Shown here: one piece after another, positions 34,608 through 42,350 of the stretch
Layout: each line of letters opens with the position of its first letter
Position numbering within the stretch: the first letter of the stretch is position 1
From: JABDOU01 sp041567895
GTDB lineage: Bacteria > Actinomycetota > Acidimicrobiia > Spongiisociales > SHLN01
DNA: 64,000 nt
Direction of reading: 5' to 3'
Assembly (NCBI GenBank): GCA_041567895.1
Contig: JBFGAX010000003.1
Span: 24,449-88,448 of the forward strand
Notes under the pieces: generated by a model
What the model was told of the DNA's origin: nothing
Database searches by the model: none
What the model saw: only the letters and a program-made list of their open reading frames with translations
Program-made: the position numbers and the translations under genes

Positions 34608-35627
34608 TCAACGGGCCGACTCGAGCGCCGCCCACACGGGTCGCGCCAGTGACTCGAGGGCGGGAAGCTCGTTCGGTGTTGCAGCTCGCCAGGCGAGATT
34701 CACAATCGAACCGGCGTGGCCTTCGGTCCATTTGTCGCGAACATCACGCTGGTATCCGGCTTCGGCTCCCCATCGTTTGAGATTCTCGGCCAGCCTGGGA
34801 TCGCTCACCGGTTCCGTCGGAACGACCCATGACTCCGGAAGCGAGCGGTTGAAGGTCACGATGGGCATGCGGGTATTGCCGGGTGATTCGTCGACGAATC
34901 GGGCCGCTTCAGCCAATGGTGCAGGATCAGTGGTTGTCACCAGCACCATCGAGGCGTGTTCCAGGTGGTGGATGATCGACTGTGACCGTCGGGCGATGCC
35001 CTCGTAGGTGTGCCTCAGATCAAAGAGGAAGTCTCCGATGTCTTCGAGTAGCTCGCCTCCGAGCACGGTGTCCATGAGTCGGAGGGCCGGCTTGGCCGCC
35101 CGATCGAAGAGAGTGTTGCGCCCGGGTACCCGTCCTCCTGTGAGGATCCGAAGAATTCTTCCACCGACGAACGATTTCATCTGTGCCGGAGCGTTCAGGA
35201 ATTCGATACCTCCGTGCGATGGCGGCGTGTCGACCACGACCAGATCCCAGTGACCCGACTCGACCTCTTCAGCCATTTCCTCTCCGGCGGCGTATGCGGC
35301 TCCGGCCGGGAAACGGGTTGCGACCGCCTCGAAGAATGGGTTGGTGACGAGGCGGTCGGCCACATCCGGCGGAGCGTGCCGGTGAGCAATTGCTTCCCAC
35401 GACGCGGACGCATTGAGCATGGCGGCCCAGAGCAATGGGAGCTCCGGGTTGGGATGGGGCATGTTGTCGAGGCTCTCGAGTCCCAGCGCAGTCGCCAGCC
35501 TTCTGGCAGGATCGACGGTGAGTACCAGAGTTTTCTTGCCTGCCCTGGCAGCGCAGACGCCAATGCCTGCCGAAATGGTCGTTTTGCCCACGCCGCCCGC
35601 CCCAGCCACCAATACGATTTCAGTCAC
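34608..35627 (-). CDS. ArsA/Get3-like ATPase, second of a pair
   Basis: The 339-residue protein belongs to the anion-transporting (ArsA/Get3) family. Its P-loop reads VAGAGGVGKTTISA: the P-loop Lys is present but the upstream signature Lys of the deviant Walker A (usually GKGGVGKT) is Ala. LTVDPARRLATALGL is switch I-like, and VVVDTPPSHGGIEFL is the switch II region. It overlaps its upstream partner by 4 bp (ATGA, 35624-35627), so an obligate heterodimer is likely. Mycobacterial Rv3679-Rv3680 (BagAB) has this arrangement. Convergent with dnaE, 29 bp apart. Confidence 0.9.
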   Translation of the reverse strand: MTEIVLVAGAGGVGKTTISAGIGVCAARAGKKTLVLTVDPARRLATALGLESLDNMPHPNPELPLLWAAMLNASASWEAIAHRHAPPDVADRLVTNPFFEAVATRFPAGAAYAAGEEMAEEVESGHWDLVVVDTPPSHGGIEFLNAPAQMKSFVGGRILRILTGGRVPGRNTLFDRAAKPALRLMDTVLGGELLEDIGDFLFDLRHTYEGIARRSQSIIHHLEHASMVLVTTTDPAPLAEAARFVDESPGNTRMPIVTFNRSLPESWVVPTEPVSDPRLAENLKRWGAEAGYQRDVRDKWTEGHAGSIVNLAWRAATPNELPALESLARPVWAALESAR

Positions 35628-36481
35628 GCGACGATCTCATCTGCGAGGAGCGACGCTACGCGCGACGGATCGTGGACCCCGAAGAGGAAGGGAAGTCGGT
35701 TGTGATCTGGCAGGTGCTTCCGCCACCGGCGCTGGTTCTCGTAGAGACCCCGGTGAAGGAGTCCTGCGTTTCGTGCTGCAGCCGATGTGACTTGCTCGAG
35801 ACTCGTCTCGCTGACTCCGAGTGGCTCGATCAGGCGGTTCGCCCAGATCCCGGCTAGCTGAATGAGATTTTCTCGCCCGAGCTCCGAGAGCGCCTCCAGT
35901 GTCTCGGTGACGGGCAATTCCTCCGCCAGTGTCACCATTGCGAGTGCCGTGTCGGCAGCAGCGAGGGTTTCGGTCATCGTGTCAGCCTGCCTTCGTGCCC
36001 GCCCTCCCGGGATGAGTCCGGCCACGGTCCGGGGGGCCTGCAAGTAGCTCATGATCTGTCCGGTTGCCGGTCCGTCGGCCACCACGATGTCCCACTCGTT
36101 TGACTGCACTTCGAACAGGACTTTTCCGATCGTTATCACATCCCTGATGCCCGGGACCGTTTCCGCCATGGCTTCCAGACCGCGTGAGACCGGAAGCAAG
36201 GGTGCTCTGCCGCCAATTCCGAGCTGAAGCTTGAGATATTCGTCGAGCGCCCGGGCGCGATCTATGGCCATAGCCGAGAGATTCGGTGCGATCTGGGCTG
36301 CTCTGTACTTCAGCGTCGACCGTCCCAGATGGACAGCGAGGCCGGCGGCGTCAGTCATCGCTATTGCCAACACTCGCTTCGATCGGCGGGCAGCCGCAAT
36401 AGCAAATGCTGCTGCCGCTGCCGAGCGCCCGACACCGCCCTTGCCGGTGACGATCAGGAGACGTGTGTCAAGGGGATGCAT
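35624..36481 (-). CDS. ArsA/Get3-like ATPase, first of a pair, P-loop Lys lost
   Basis: The 285-residue partner. Its P-loop reads IVTGKGGVGRSAAAA: the signature Lys (GKGG) is kept but the P-loop Lys is Arg. VVADGPATGQIMSYL marks switch II, with Gly-Pro instead of Thr-Pro. The composition suggests a regulatory or targeting subunit that cannot hydrolyse ATP itself. It is the first gene of the minus-strand operon; TAGCCT lies 9 nt before its ATG. The pair resembles mycobacterial Rv3679-Rv3680. Confidence 0.88.
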   Translation of the reverse strand: MHPLDTRLLIVTGKGGVGRSAAAAAFAIAAARRSKRVLAIAMTDAAGLAVHLGRSTLKYRAAQIAPNLSAMAIDRARALDEYLKLQLGIGGRAPLLPVSRGLEAMAETVPGIRDVITIGKVLFEVQSNEWDIVVADGPATGQIMSYLQAPRTVAGLIPGGRARRQADTMTETLAAADTALAMVTLAEELPVTETLEALSELGRENLIQLAGIWANRLIEPLGVSETSLEQVTSAAARNAGLLHRGLYENQRRWRKHLPDHNRLPFLFGVHDPSRVASLLADEIVA

Positions 36482-36602
36482 GGGCTTTCGAGGCTACTAG
36501 TGACGGGTTCTGGCTAATACAGTCCCCGGTACGAATGCGGATCATCGGTCCCGCCAGGCGGAGATCGATATCCGAGAAGGCCACAGAGAGGAGGAGCCGG
36601 TA

Positions 36603-36830
36603 GTGGCAGATTTCGACGTAGACGCCATGTTGCGACGGTTCCAGGATCGAGCAGAAGCCGTGCGATCGCGTCCTCTTCCGCCGGTAGCAGGCGAGGAGCG
36701 GATGAAGTTCGTCAAACAAGCCGAGTCAGATTTTCTGGATTACAAACTGGTTGGGGACGCCGCCTGGAGCGTCGAGGACGGAGAACTCGTACTACGCATA
36801 CCCTTGCGATCCCGCGACGCCGGGGCGTAG
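36603..36830 (+). CDS. Small protein of unknown function, divergent from the ATPase pair
   Basis: A 75-residue acidic/basic protein (FDVDAMLRRFQDRAEAVRSR, then FVKQAESDFLDYKLVGDAAW) ending in WSVEDGELVLRIPLRS. It has a very strong GAGGAGGA ribosome-binding site 9 nt before GTG 36603 and good codon use. It has no membrane segment. It is divergent from the ATPase pair with 121 bp between starts, so it may share regulation. Function unknown. Confidence 0.75.
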   Translation: MADFDVDAMLRRFQDRAEAVRSRPLPPVAGEERMKFVKQAESDFLDYKLVGDAAWSVEDGELVLRIPLRSRDAGA

Positions 36831-37046
36831 CCAGCCGGACGAGGGCTCGACGATGTTGTGTCCAGACAGAGTTCCGCGGCAAGAATCCTGCACGATGCCG
36901 CAGGCGATTGATTGATGAGGTACAGTAATCACATCGCTGTAGTTCTCATCTTCGTGACCATGCCGCGACACCTCATGCCATTTCCCCGAGAGGTCGACAA
37001 CCGTAGGCGTCGAGAGCGTGGATGAGCTGAACAAAGGATGGGCGTA
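36831..37046. other. Intergenic region before thyA
   Basis: About 215 bp with no gene. It contains TACAGT/GTAATC AT-rich boxes near 36920-36930 and an AAAGGA ribosome-binding site at 37033-37038. No clear promoter pair or hairpin can be assigned. Confidence 0.4.
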
Positions 37047-37844
37047 ATGCGCCAGTACCTCGACCTCGTCAGAGATGTTCTCGAGAACGGGACGCCACAA
37101 CGTGATCGGACGGGAACCGGAACCATCAGTGTTTTTGGTCGCCAAACCCGATACGACCTCGCCGAAGGCTTTCCTCTCGTCACGACCAAAAAGATCCATA
37201 CACCTGCCCTCATACACGAGCTCCTCTGGTTCCTGGCGGGTGATGGCAACGTGCGCTACCTCCAGGAACACGGAGTTCGGATTTGGGACGAATGGGCTGA
37301 TCCCGAGACCGGAGATCTGGGTCCCGTATACGGGGTGCAATGGAGATCGTGGCGGACCCCTGATGGCGCAGCGGTGGACCAGATTGCCAACGTCATCGAA
37401 CAGATTCGCACCCAACCACATTCCCGTCGCCACATCGTGTCAGCCTGGAACGTGGCCGATGTCCCGGAGATGGCGCTCCCGCCATGTCATACGATGTTTC
37501 AGTTCTACGTGGATGGCGAGCGCCTCAGCCTCCAGCTTTACCAACGCAGCGCTGACCTGTTCCTCGGGGTCCCTTTCAATATTGCTTCTTACGCACTGCT
37601 CTTGCAGATGGTGGCCGAACAGACCGGATATGTGCCGGGAGAATTCGTACATACGATGGGCGACGCCCACATATACACCAATCATCTCGATCAAGTGCAC
37701 GAGCAGTTGGGGCGCGAGCCACGCGACCTTCCAACTCTGGAGCTCACGCCGGGTGTCGCTTCGATCTTTGACTATCGATACGACGACATCGTTCTCTCGG
37801 GTTACGACCCGCATCCTGCCATCAAGGCCATGGTCTCTGTATGA
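37047..37844 (+). CDS. thyA: Thymidylate synthase ThyA
   Basis: The 265-residue ThyA makes dTMP from dUMP using methylene-tetrahydrofolate. RTGTGTISVFG, the nucleophile Cys147 in PPCHTMFQFYV, QRSADLFLGVPFNIASYA and HIYTNHLDQVHEQL are intact. ATG 37047 is chosen over 37038: AAAGGA lies 8 nt upstream, and the N-terminus MRQYLDLV matches ThyA. No folA follows. Confidence 0.96.
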   Translation: MRQYLDLVRDVLENGTPQRDRTGTGTISVFGRQTRYDLAEGFPLVTTKKIHTPALIHELLWFLAGDGNVRYLQEHGVRIWDEWADPETGDLGPVYGVQWRSWRTPDGAAVDQIANVIEQIRTQPHSRRHIVSAWNVADVPEMALPPCHTMFQFYVDGERLSLQLYQRSADLFLGVPFNIASYALLLQMVAEQTGYVPGEFVHTMGDAHIYTNHLDQVHEQLGREPRDLPTLELTPGVASIFDYRYDDIVLSGYDPHPAIKAMVSV

Positions 37845-37940
37845 CGATGGGCGGCCGGGCGTGGGTGTGCGTCACAGAATGAGTGGGCCGGGTGCAGTCC
37901 ACGTGGATCTCCGGCGACGTTAGTGACGCCTGCAGAAGGT

Positions 37941-37970
37941 TTGACGAGGTTTTCGCGTTCCCGGTAATGT
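37941..37970 (+). promoter_or_regulatory. Promoter for the small membrane protein gene
   Basis: TTGACG (37941-37946), 18-bp spacer, TAATGT (37965-37970), then 7 nt to ATG 37978. The transcript should begin at or within 1-2 nt of the ATG, so this is a leaderless arrangement with both promoter elements recognisable. Confidence 0.7.
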
Positions 37971-37977
37971 GATCGCC

Positions 37978-38238
37978 ATGCGGCCTTCTTCGACACGCGT
38001 TCTGACGGCAATAGCCATCTTGGGAGTGCTGCTGGTCGCTGCCTTTCCGCTCTACATCCTTCTTGATCTCACTTCCCGTGGTGATGGAATGGGCATCTGC
38101 CCATCGGGACTCGCCGGATGTAAAACACCCCTGCTCTCGAGCTTTCAACTGTCCGCCACACTCGTGATCGTCATCATGGTGATGCTTGGTTTCTTGCGGT
38201 TCGTCATCTGGATGGTCGGGCGTATGGATCAGCGCTGA
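37978..38238 (+). CDS. Small two-span membrane protein
   Basis: An 86-residue protein with two hydrophobic spans (about 10-31 and 57-79) and a short extracytoplasmic loop carrying a Cys pair (GICPSGLAGCKTPLL). Start ATG 37978 because it directly follows a TTGACG-N18-TAATGT promoter. The Cys pair could form a disulphide. Unknown function; not similar to a family I recognise. Confidence 0.7.
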   Translation: MRPSSTRVLTAIAILGVLLVAAFPLYILLDLTSRGDGMGICPSGLAGCKTPLLSSFQLSATLVIVIMVMLGFLRFVIWMVGRMDQR

Positions 38239-38287
38239 CGCGCTAAGCCGAAACCACGATCACGTCTAGCGCGATAAGGTCTCGCTG

Positions 38288-38956
38288 ATGCCATACGTAC
38301 CGGAGCCGAACGAGGAGCAGGTCAGGCGTGCACGCAGCATCCTGCGCAGACTCAAGCTTCGATATCCGCAGATTCGAACCGCGCTCGAATACCGAAACCC
38401 GTTCGAACTGCTGACCGCAACGATCGTGTCGGCGCAGACCACTGACGAGAACGTGAACCGGGCCATGCCCGATCTGTTCTCGAGGTATCCAGCAGCTCAC
38501 GACCTTGCAACAGCCAACCCGGAGGAGGTGGAACAGTTGATCTATTCGACAGGGTTCTACCGGCAAAAAACGAAATCCATCTTGAGCATGGCGGCCGATC
38601 TGGTCGAGCGTTTCGATGGGGTTGTTCCCGACACCCTCGAGGAGCTCGTGCAGTTGCGAGGTGTCGGACGGAAAACGGCGAGTGTTGTGCTCGCCGAAGC
38701 GTTTGGCAAACCAGCCATCGCCGTTGACACGCACGTCAAACGGCTGGCCAGGCGATGGGACCTCACGGCATCGACGGATCCTGAGAAGATTGAGCTCGAC
38801 CTCATGGCCGTGTATCCACGCAGGCAGTGGGCCGGCGTTTCGATGCGGGTCATCCAGTACGGGCGCGACGTATGTACGGCCAAAGCGCCATCGTGTTACG
38901 ACTGCAAGTTGATTGATCTCTGTCCGTACGAGGACAAAACACCGGCACCTGCTTGA
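38288..38956 (+). CDS. nth: Endonuclease III (DNA glycosylase/AP lyase)
   Basis: The 222-residue base-excision enzyme removes oxidised pyrimidines. The helix-hairpin-helix LRGVGRKTASVVLAEAFG carries the catalytic Lys and is followed by the catalytic Asp in AVDTHVKRLARR. The [4Fe-4S] site is complete (C-x6-C-x2-C-x5-C: CTAKAPSCYDCKLIDLC). TAAGGT at 38275-38280 sits 7 nt before the ATG, so the mRNA is probably leaderless. Confidence 0.96.
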   Translation: MPYVPEPNEEQVRRARSILRRLKLRYPQIRTALEYRNPFELLTATIVSAQTTDENVNRAMPDLFSRYPAAHDLATANPEEVEQLIYSTGFYRQKTKSILSMAADLVERFDGVVPDTLEELVQLRGVGRKTASVVLAEAFGKPAIAVDTHVKRLARRWDLTASTDPEKIELDLMAVYPRRQWAGVSMRVIQYGRDVCTAKAPSCYDCKLIDLCPYEDKTPAPA

Positions 38957-38963
38957 TACCGGC

Positions 38964-40262
38964 ATGAAGCACGGGTTCTTCGATCGATCGCGCGATGCCC
39001 GAATCAAACGGCTCGCGATACCAGCGCTCGGCACACTCGCGATCGAGCCTCTCGTCAGCATTGTCGATACCGCGTTCGTTGGTCGGCTCGGCACGAACGC
39101 GGTTGCCTCGTTGGCTGTGGCGGCTGCCGTGCTGTCGGTTGCATTCTTCTTGTTCAACTTTCTGGCGCACGGTGTCGGGCCGCTGGTAGCTCAGGACATC
39201 GGGGGAGGAAGACACGACGAGGCGCGTGCACTGGCCGGCAATGGATTGGCGCTGGCCCTGATCGGTGGTGTCGTTGCGCTCGCAGTTGTCGAAATCGGTG
39301 CTCCCCAGCTCGTTCGAGCGGCAGGCGGCGTTGCGTCGATTGAGGAAGCCGCGGTCACGTATCTTCGCATACGGGCGTTGGCCATTCCGGCGCTCTTGCT
39401 GGTCACGTTGGGCAACGGTGTGTTTCGCGGGCACGCCGATACGGTTACGCCACTGTGGATCGCCCTCGTTTTCAATCTGATCAACGCCGGGCTTGATCCG
39501 ATTCTCATATTCGGTCTGGACATGGGTCTCGCAGGTGCGGCATGGGCATCGGTTGTCGCCCAAACGACGGGAGCCGTCTTCTTTCTCGTGATGATGGCGA
39601 GACGTTCCATGCTCGGAGCGCCGCGGTTAGTTGGTTCCGGACGCCTGCTGAAGGTCTCCCGTGACTTTCTGGTCAGAACCGGCTCTCTGGTACTCACCTT
39701 TTTCATGGCCACCCGGGTATCGGCGAGTATCTCGGAGCCGGCGCTTGCTGCCCATCAGGTAGCGACGCAGGTGTTTTTTCTGTTGGCCCTTGCCACCGAC
39801 TCTCTGGCCGTCGCGGGCCAGGTTCTTGTCGGACAGTACATCGGCGCTGCCGACGGACGTTCGGCAAGACAGGTATCGGACAGGCTGATCGCGATCGGAT
39901 TGGCGGCTGGATTGGTGACAGCGGCGGTGATCGTCGTGACGCGACCGTACCTCGGCCGCGTCTTTCTCAATGACCCGGAGGCTCTCGATGAACTCAGAAC
40001 GGCGCTCCTGATCATGGCGCCCGTTGCGATCGTTGGAGCGCTGGCCTTCGTTTGGGACGGCCTCGTGATGGGAGCAGGAGATTTCGGGTACCTCGCCCGC
40101 ACCATGGTGATCGCTTCTGGTGCGACGATCGCTACGTTGTTGACGGTCCAGACGCAGGGATGGGGGCTGGCCGGAGTTTGGTGGTCTCTGGTCCTCTTGA
40201 TGGTTCTTCGGTCTGCGATGATGATCCCATGGCATCGTCGCCTGGGGGAGGCTTCGCGATGA
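38964..40262 (+). CDS. MATE family efflux transporter
   Basis: The 432-residue protein has about 12 hydrophobic spans. Visible MATE features: FGRLGTNA-like VDTAFVGRLGTNAVASL near residue 36, VSASISEPALAAHQVATQVF and DGLVMGAGDFGYLA. It starts at ATG 38964, 8 bp after nth. The DinF branch is the closest layout. Substrate unknown. Its last 131 bp overlap, on the opposite strand, the tail of the MFS gene. Confidence 0.9.
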   Translation: MKHGFFDRSRDARIKRLAIPALGTLAIEPLVSIVDTAFVGRLGTNAVASLAVAAAVLSVAFFLFNFLAHGVGPLVAQDIGGGRHDEARALAGNGLALALIGGVVALAVVEIGAPQLVRAAGGVASIEEAAVTYLRIRALAIPALLLVTLGNGVFRGHADTVTPLWIALVFNLINAGLDPILIFGLDMGLAGAAWASVVAQTTGAVFFLVMMARRSMLGAPRLVGSGRLLKVSRDFLVRTGSLVLTFFMATRVSASISEPALAAHQVATQVFFLLALATDSLAVAGQVLVGQYIGAADGRSARQVSDRLIAIGLAAGLVTAAVIVVTRPYLGRVFLNDPEALDELRTALLIMAPVAIVGALAFVWDGLVMGAGDFGYLARTMVIASGATIATLLTVQTQGWGLAGVWWSLVLLMVLRSAMMIPWHRRLGEASR

Positions 40263-41412
40263 TCGTGTCGCGGGTTTCGGGCACCATCAGCAGCAGAGGA
40301 ATCGACAACAGCGTCACGGCGCCGACGAGACCGATGTAGAGCGGTAAACCGATCTCAGCAATGGCAATACGACCGATCGCCAGGCTCGTTATCGCCCCCA
40401 CGACGCTCATGACCATGAGAACGGAGACCGCACTCGAGCGGACGTCAGTTGGGAACAGTTCCGCCCGCATTGTCTGAAAAGCTGGAACGAACATAGATGC
40501 TCCGAAGCTTGCCACGATGATTCCGACGGCAATCAACCATCCACTTGTGAAGAAGAATGAGATTCCGCCAACTACGCCAAGCATGGTTCCTGCTACAGCT
40601 GTTGGTTTGCGTCCTACAACGTCGGCCACCCTCCCGCCGACCAGCAAGCCGAACGAACCGATCGCACCGGCGCCGATGATGACCAGCCCTGCTCGCAACG
40701 AGCCCCATCTCCTCGTGTTGATGAGAAAATCGTTCACGAACGACGTGGTGAGGGCCGTGAACGATCCGCCGAGAAATCCCGCCACAGCCAGAGGAAGCAG
40801 ACGACGCTTGAACCGGACGAGGACCGAGAAGTTGAACCGATCGGCGTTGATGTTGAATGCCCGACTTTCGTCGAGAAACTTGAACAGTGCGGGCAGGGTG
40901 AGAAGCCCGAGTGCGCTCAGGGCGAAGAGCCACTGGTATTGCGTGCCGAGATCGAACATGGGAGCGAGCAAATAGGCGACTCCGCCCGCAACGCTGGTCG
41001 CGAGACCGAGAATCCCGAGGCCGACGCCGCGCCGGCCATGGTGAAGCTCTTCGGTCAGGTAGATCACACCAAGCCCTGCGACGGCGGTTGATGCGCCGCG
41101 GGCGATGGCCTGAAGAATCAGGAACACGGTGACGTCCTCGGCGAAGGCAGTGCCGAGGTTGGCAATCAACAGCATGACCAGACTGGCCAGGAGTGGTGCA
41201 CGTCGACCAAAACGGTCTCCAACGATTCCGAACAGGATGGCAATCAGAACTCCGATTCGCACGAGCGCGAGAGCGCCGCTCGCCTCTTCGGGAGTCAAAC
41301 CGAAGGCCACCCGCCAGAACGGAAGCGTCACGACCAACAAACTGCCTGCAAACGATTGTGACAGTCCAGCGATGATGATGAGCGTCAGGATGCGCCGGTC
41401 ATTCCGGTCCAT
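40132..41412 (-). CDS. MFS transporter
   Basis: The 426-residue protein begins DRNDRRILTLIIIAGLSQSF and has about 12 spans, with GDRFGRRAPLL (motif A) near residue 70 and a second GGRVADVVGRKPTAV near 265. The C-terminal tail of about 45 residues is Pro/Ser/Thr-rich and lies antisense to the last segment of the MATE gene. Start ATG 41412 fits the first span; upstream codons of the open frame look noncoding. Substrate unknown. Confidence 0.9.
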   Translation of the reverse strand: MDRNDRRILTLIIIAGLSQSFAGSLLVVTLPFWRVAFGLTPEEASGALALVRIGVLIAILFGIVGDRFGRRAPLLASLVMLLIANLGTAFAEDVTVFLILQAIARGASTAVAGLGVIYLTEELHHGRRGVGLGILGLATSVAGGVAYLLAPMFDLGTQYQWLFALSALGLLTLPALFKFLDESRAFNINADRFNFSVLVRFKRRLLPLAVAGFLGGSFTALTTSFVNDFLINTRRWGSLRAGLVIIGAGAIGSFGLLVGGRVADVVGRKPTAVAGTMLGVVGGISFFFTSGWLIAVGIIVASFGASMFVPAFQTMRAELFPTDVRSSAVSVLMVMSVVGAITSLAIGRIAIAEIGLPLYIGLVGAVTLLSIPLLLMVPETRDTIIAKPPPGDDAMGSSSQTEEPSRGPETTKLRPAPIPASGPSTT

Positions 41413-41566
41413 AGTCGCCTTGGGGTCGTGTAGATAGCGGCGCTTGGGCCGGGGCAACCTGGAGGGTACCAGTGGGCCGAGCAAGAGCAAGGAGTTTGGT
41501 CAAACCGCAAACGCCAGGGATTGCATCGGCGGAACATTCCGCGTTCCTGAGGCGTTAGCTTTCAGT
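41413..41566. other. Divergent intergenic region, MFS and ccdA
   Basis: 154 bp between divergent starts. A TTAGCT box at 41555-41560 lies 6 nt before the ccdA ATG. I see no strong -35, operator or hairpin. Confidence 0.4.
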
Positions 41567-42334
41567 ATGGAAATCGCGGGGCTCAGCCTCATTTCAGTAA
41601 TCGTCGCGTTCGGATTCGGTGCTCTTTCCTTCATATCCCCGTGCGTCCTGCCACTCCTGCCCGGATATTTGAGCCTCATGACCGGTTTTTCGGTTGCTGA
41701 TCTCAAAGAAGGTGAAGCCGACACTGCCCGTGTTGTCAGGTCGACGCTCCTGTTCATTGCCGGATTTTCACTCGTGTTCGTCTTGTTGGGTGCGGGTGCC
41801 AGTCTTTTTGGAAGCTGGATCAATCCACGACTCAGCGAGATCGGCGGCTGGGCCGGCTGGCTCGTCATCGTGTTCGGCATGTTCATAGCGATCACTGCGA
41901 TATGGACGCCGAGCGCCCTCTTGCCGGTGTTGCGCGAGCGGCGAATGGAGGTGCGTCCGTCTCGGCTCGGGGCGATGGCACCCCCGCTCATGGGCGTCGC
42001 CTTCGGATTCGGCTGGACTCCCTGCATCGGCCCGATCCTCGGCTCGATTCTCACGATTGCGAGCGCCAATGGGCGGGTGGGCGAAGGGATCGTCCTGCTG
42101 CTGTCGTACTCCCTTGGCTTAGGGGTCCCGTTTTTGGCCGTTTCGATTTTCACCAAGAAGTTGTTTGTCTCGTTCGATCGGATCAAGAAGTATCTCACTC
42201 CTATAACGGTCGCCTCGGGACTGGCCCTTGCGGGGTTCGGCGTGTTGATGGTGACCGGCCAAATCACCGAGCTCTCTGCCTGGTTCACGCAGCTTCTGGA
42301 GCGCATTGGGCTCGAAGAGCTCACGGTGATATAG
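41567..42334 (+). CDS. ccdA: Cytochrome c biogenesis protein CcdA/DsbD-type
   Basis: The 255-residue protein has six membrane spans with the two reactive Cys of CcdA in ISPCVLPLLPGYLS (about residue 24) and WTPCIGPILGSI (about 147). CcdA passes electrons across the membrane to keep apocytochrome c thiols reduced. Start ATG 41567 agrees with the family N-terminus; a longer frame gives an unrelated extension. The monohaem cytochrome at 44661 is a possible client. Confidence 0.94.
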   Translation: MEIAGLSLISVIVAFGFGALSFISPCVLPLLPGYLSLMTGFSVADLKEGEADTARVVRSTLLFIAGFSLVFVLLGAGASLFGSWINPRLSEIGGWAGWLVIVFGMFIAITAIWTPSALLPVLRERRMEVRPSRLGAMAPPLMGVAFGFGWTPCIGPILGSILTIASANGRVGEGIVLLLSYSLGLGVPFLAVSIFTKKLFVSFDRIKKYLTPITVASGLALAGFGVLMVTGQITELSAWFTQLLERIGLEELTVI

Positions 42335-42350
42335 CCGGTAACCTTGCCGG

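Noticed and set aside
38243..39157. Minus-strand frame of 304 codons over nth and the MATE start
   Set aside because: The plus-strand nth has a full iron-sulphur site and HhH motif, so this is a shadow.
42335..42350. trp leader peptide/attenuator
   Set aside because: Only 16 bp lie between ccdA and trpE, and the trpE start appears leaderless.
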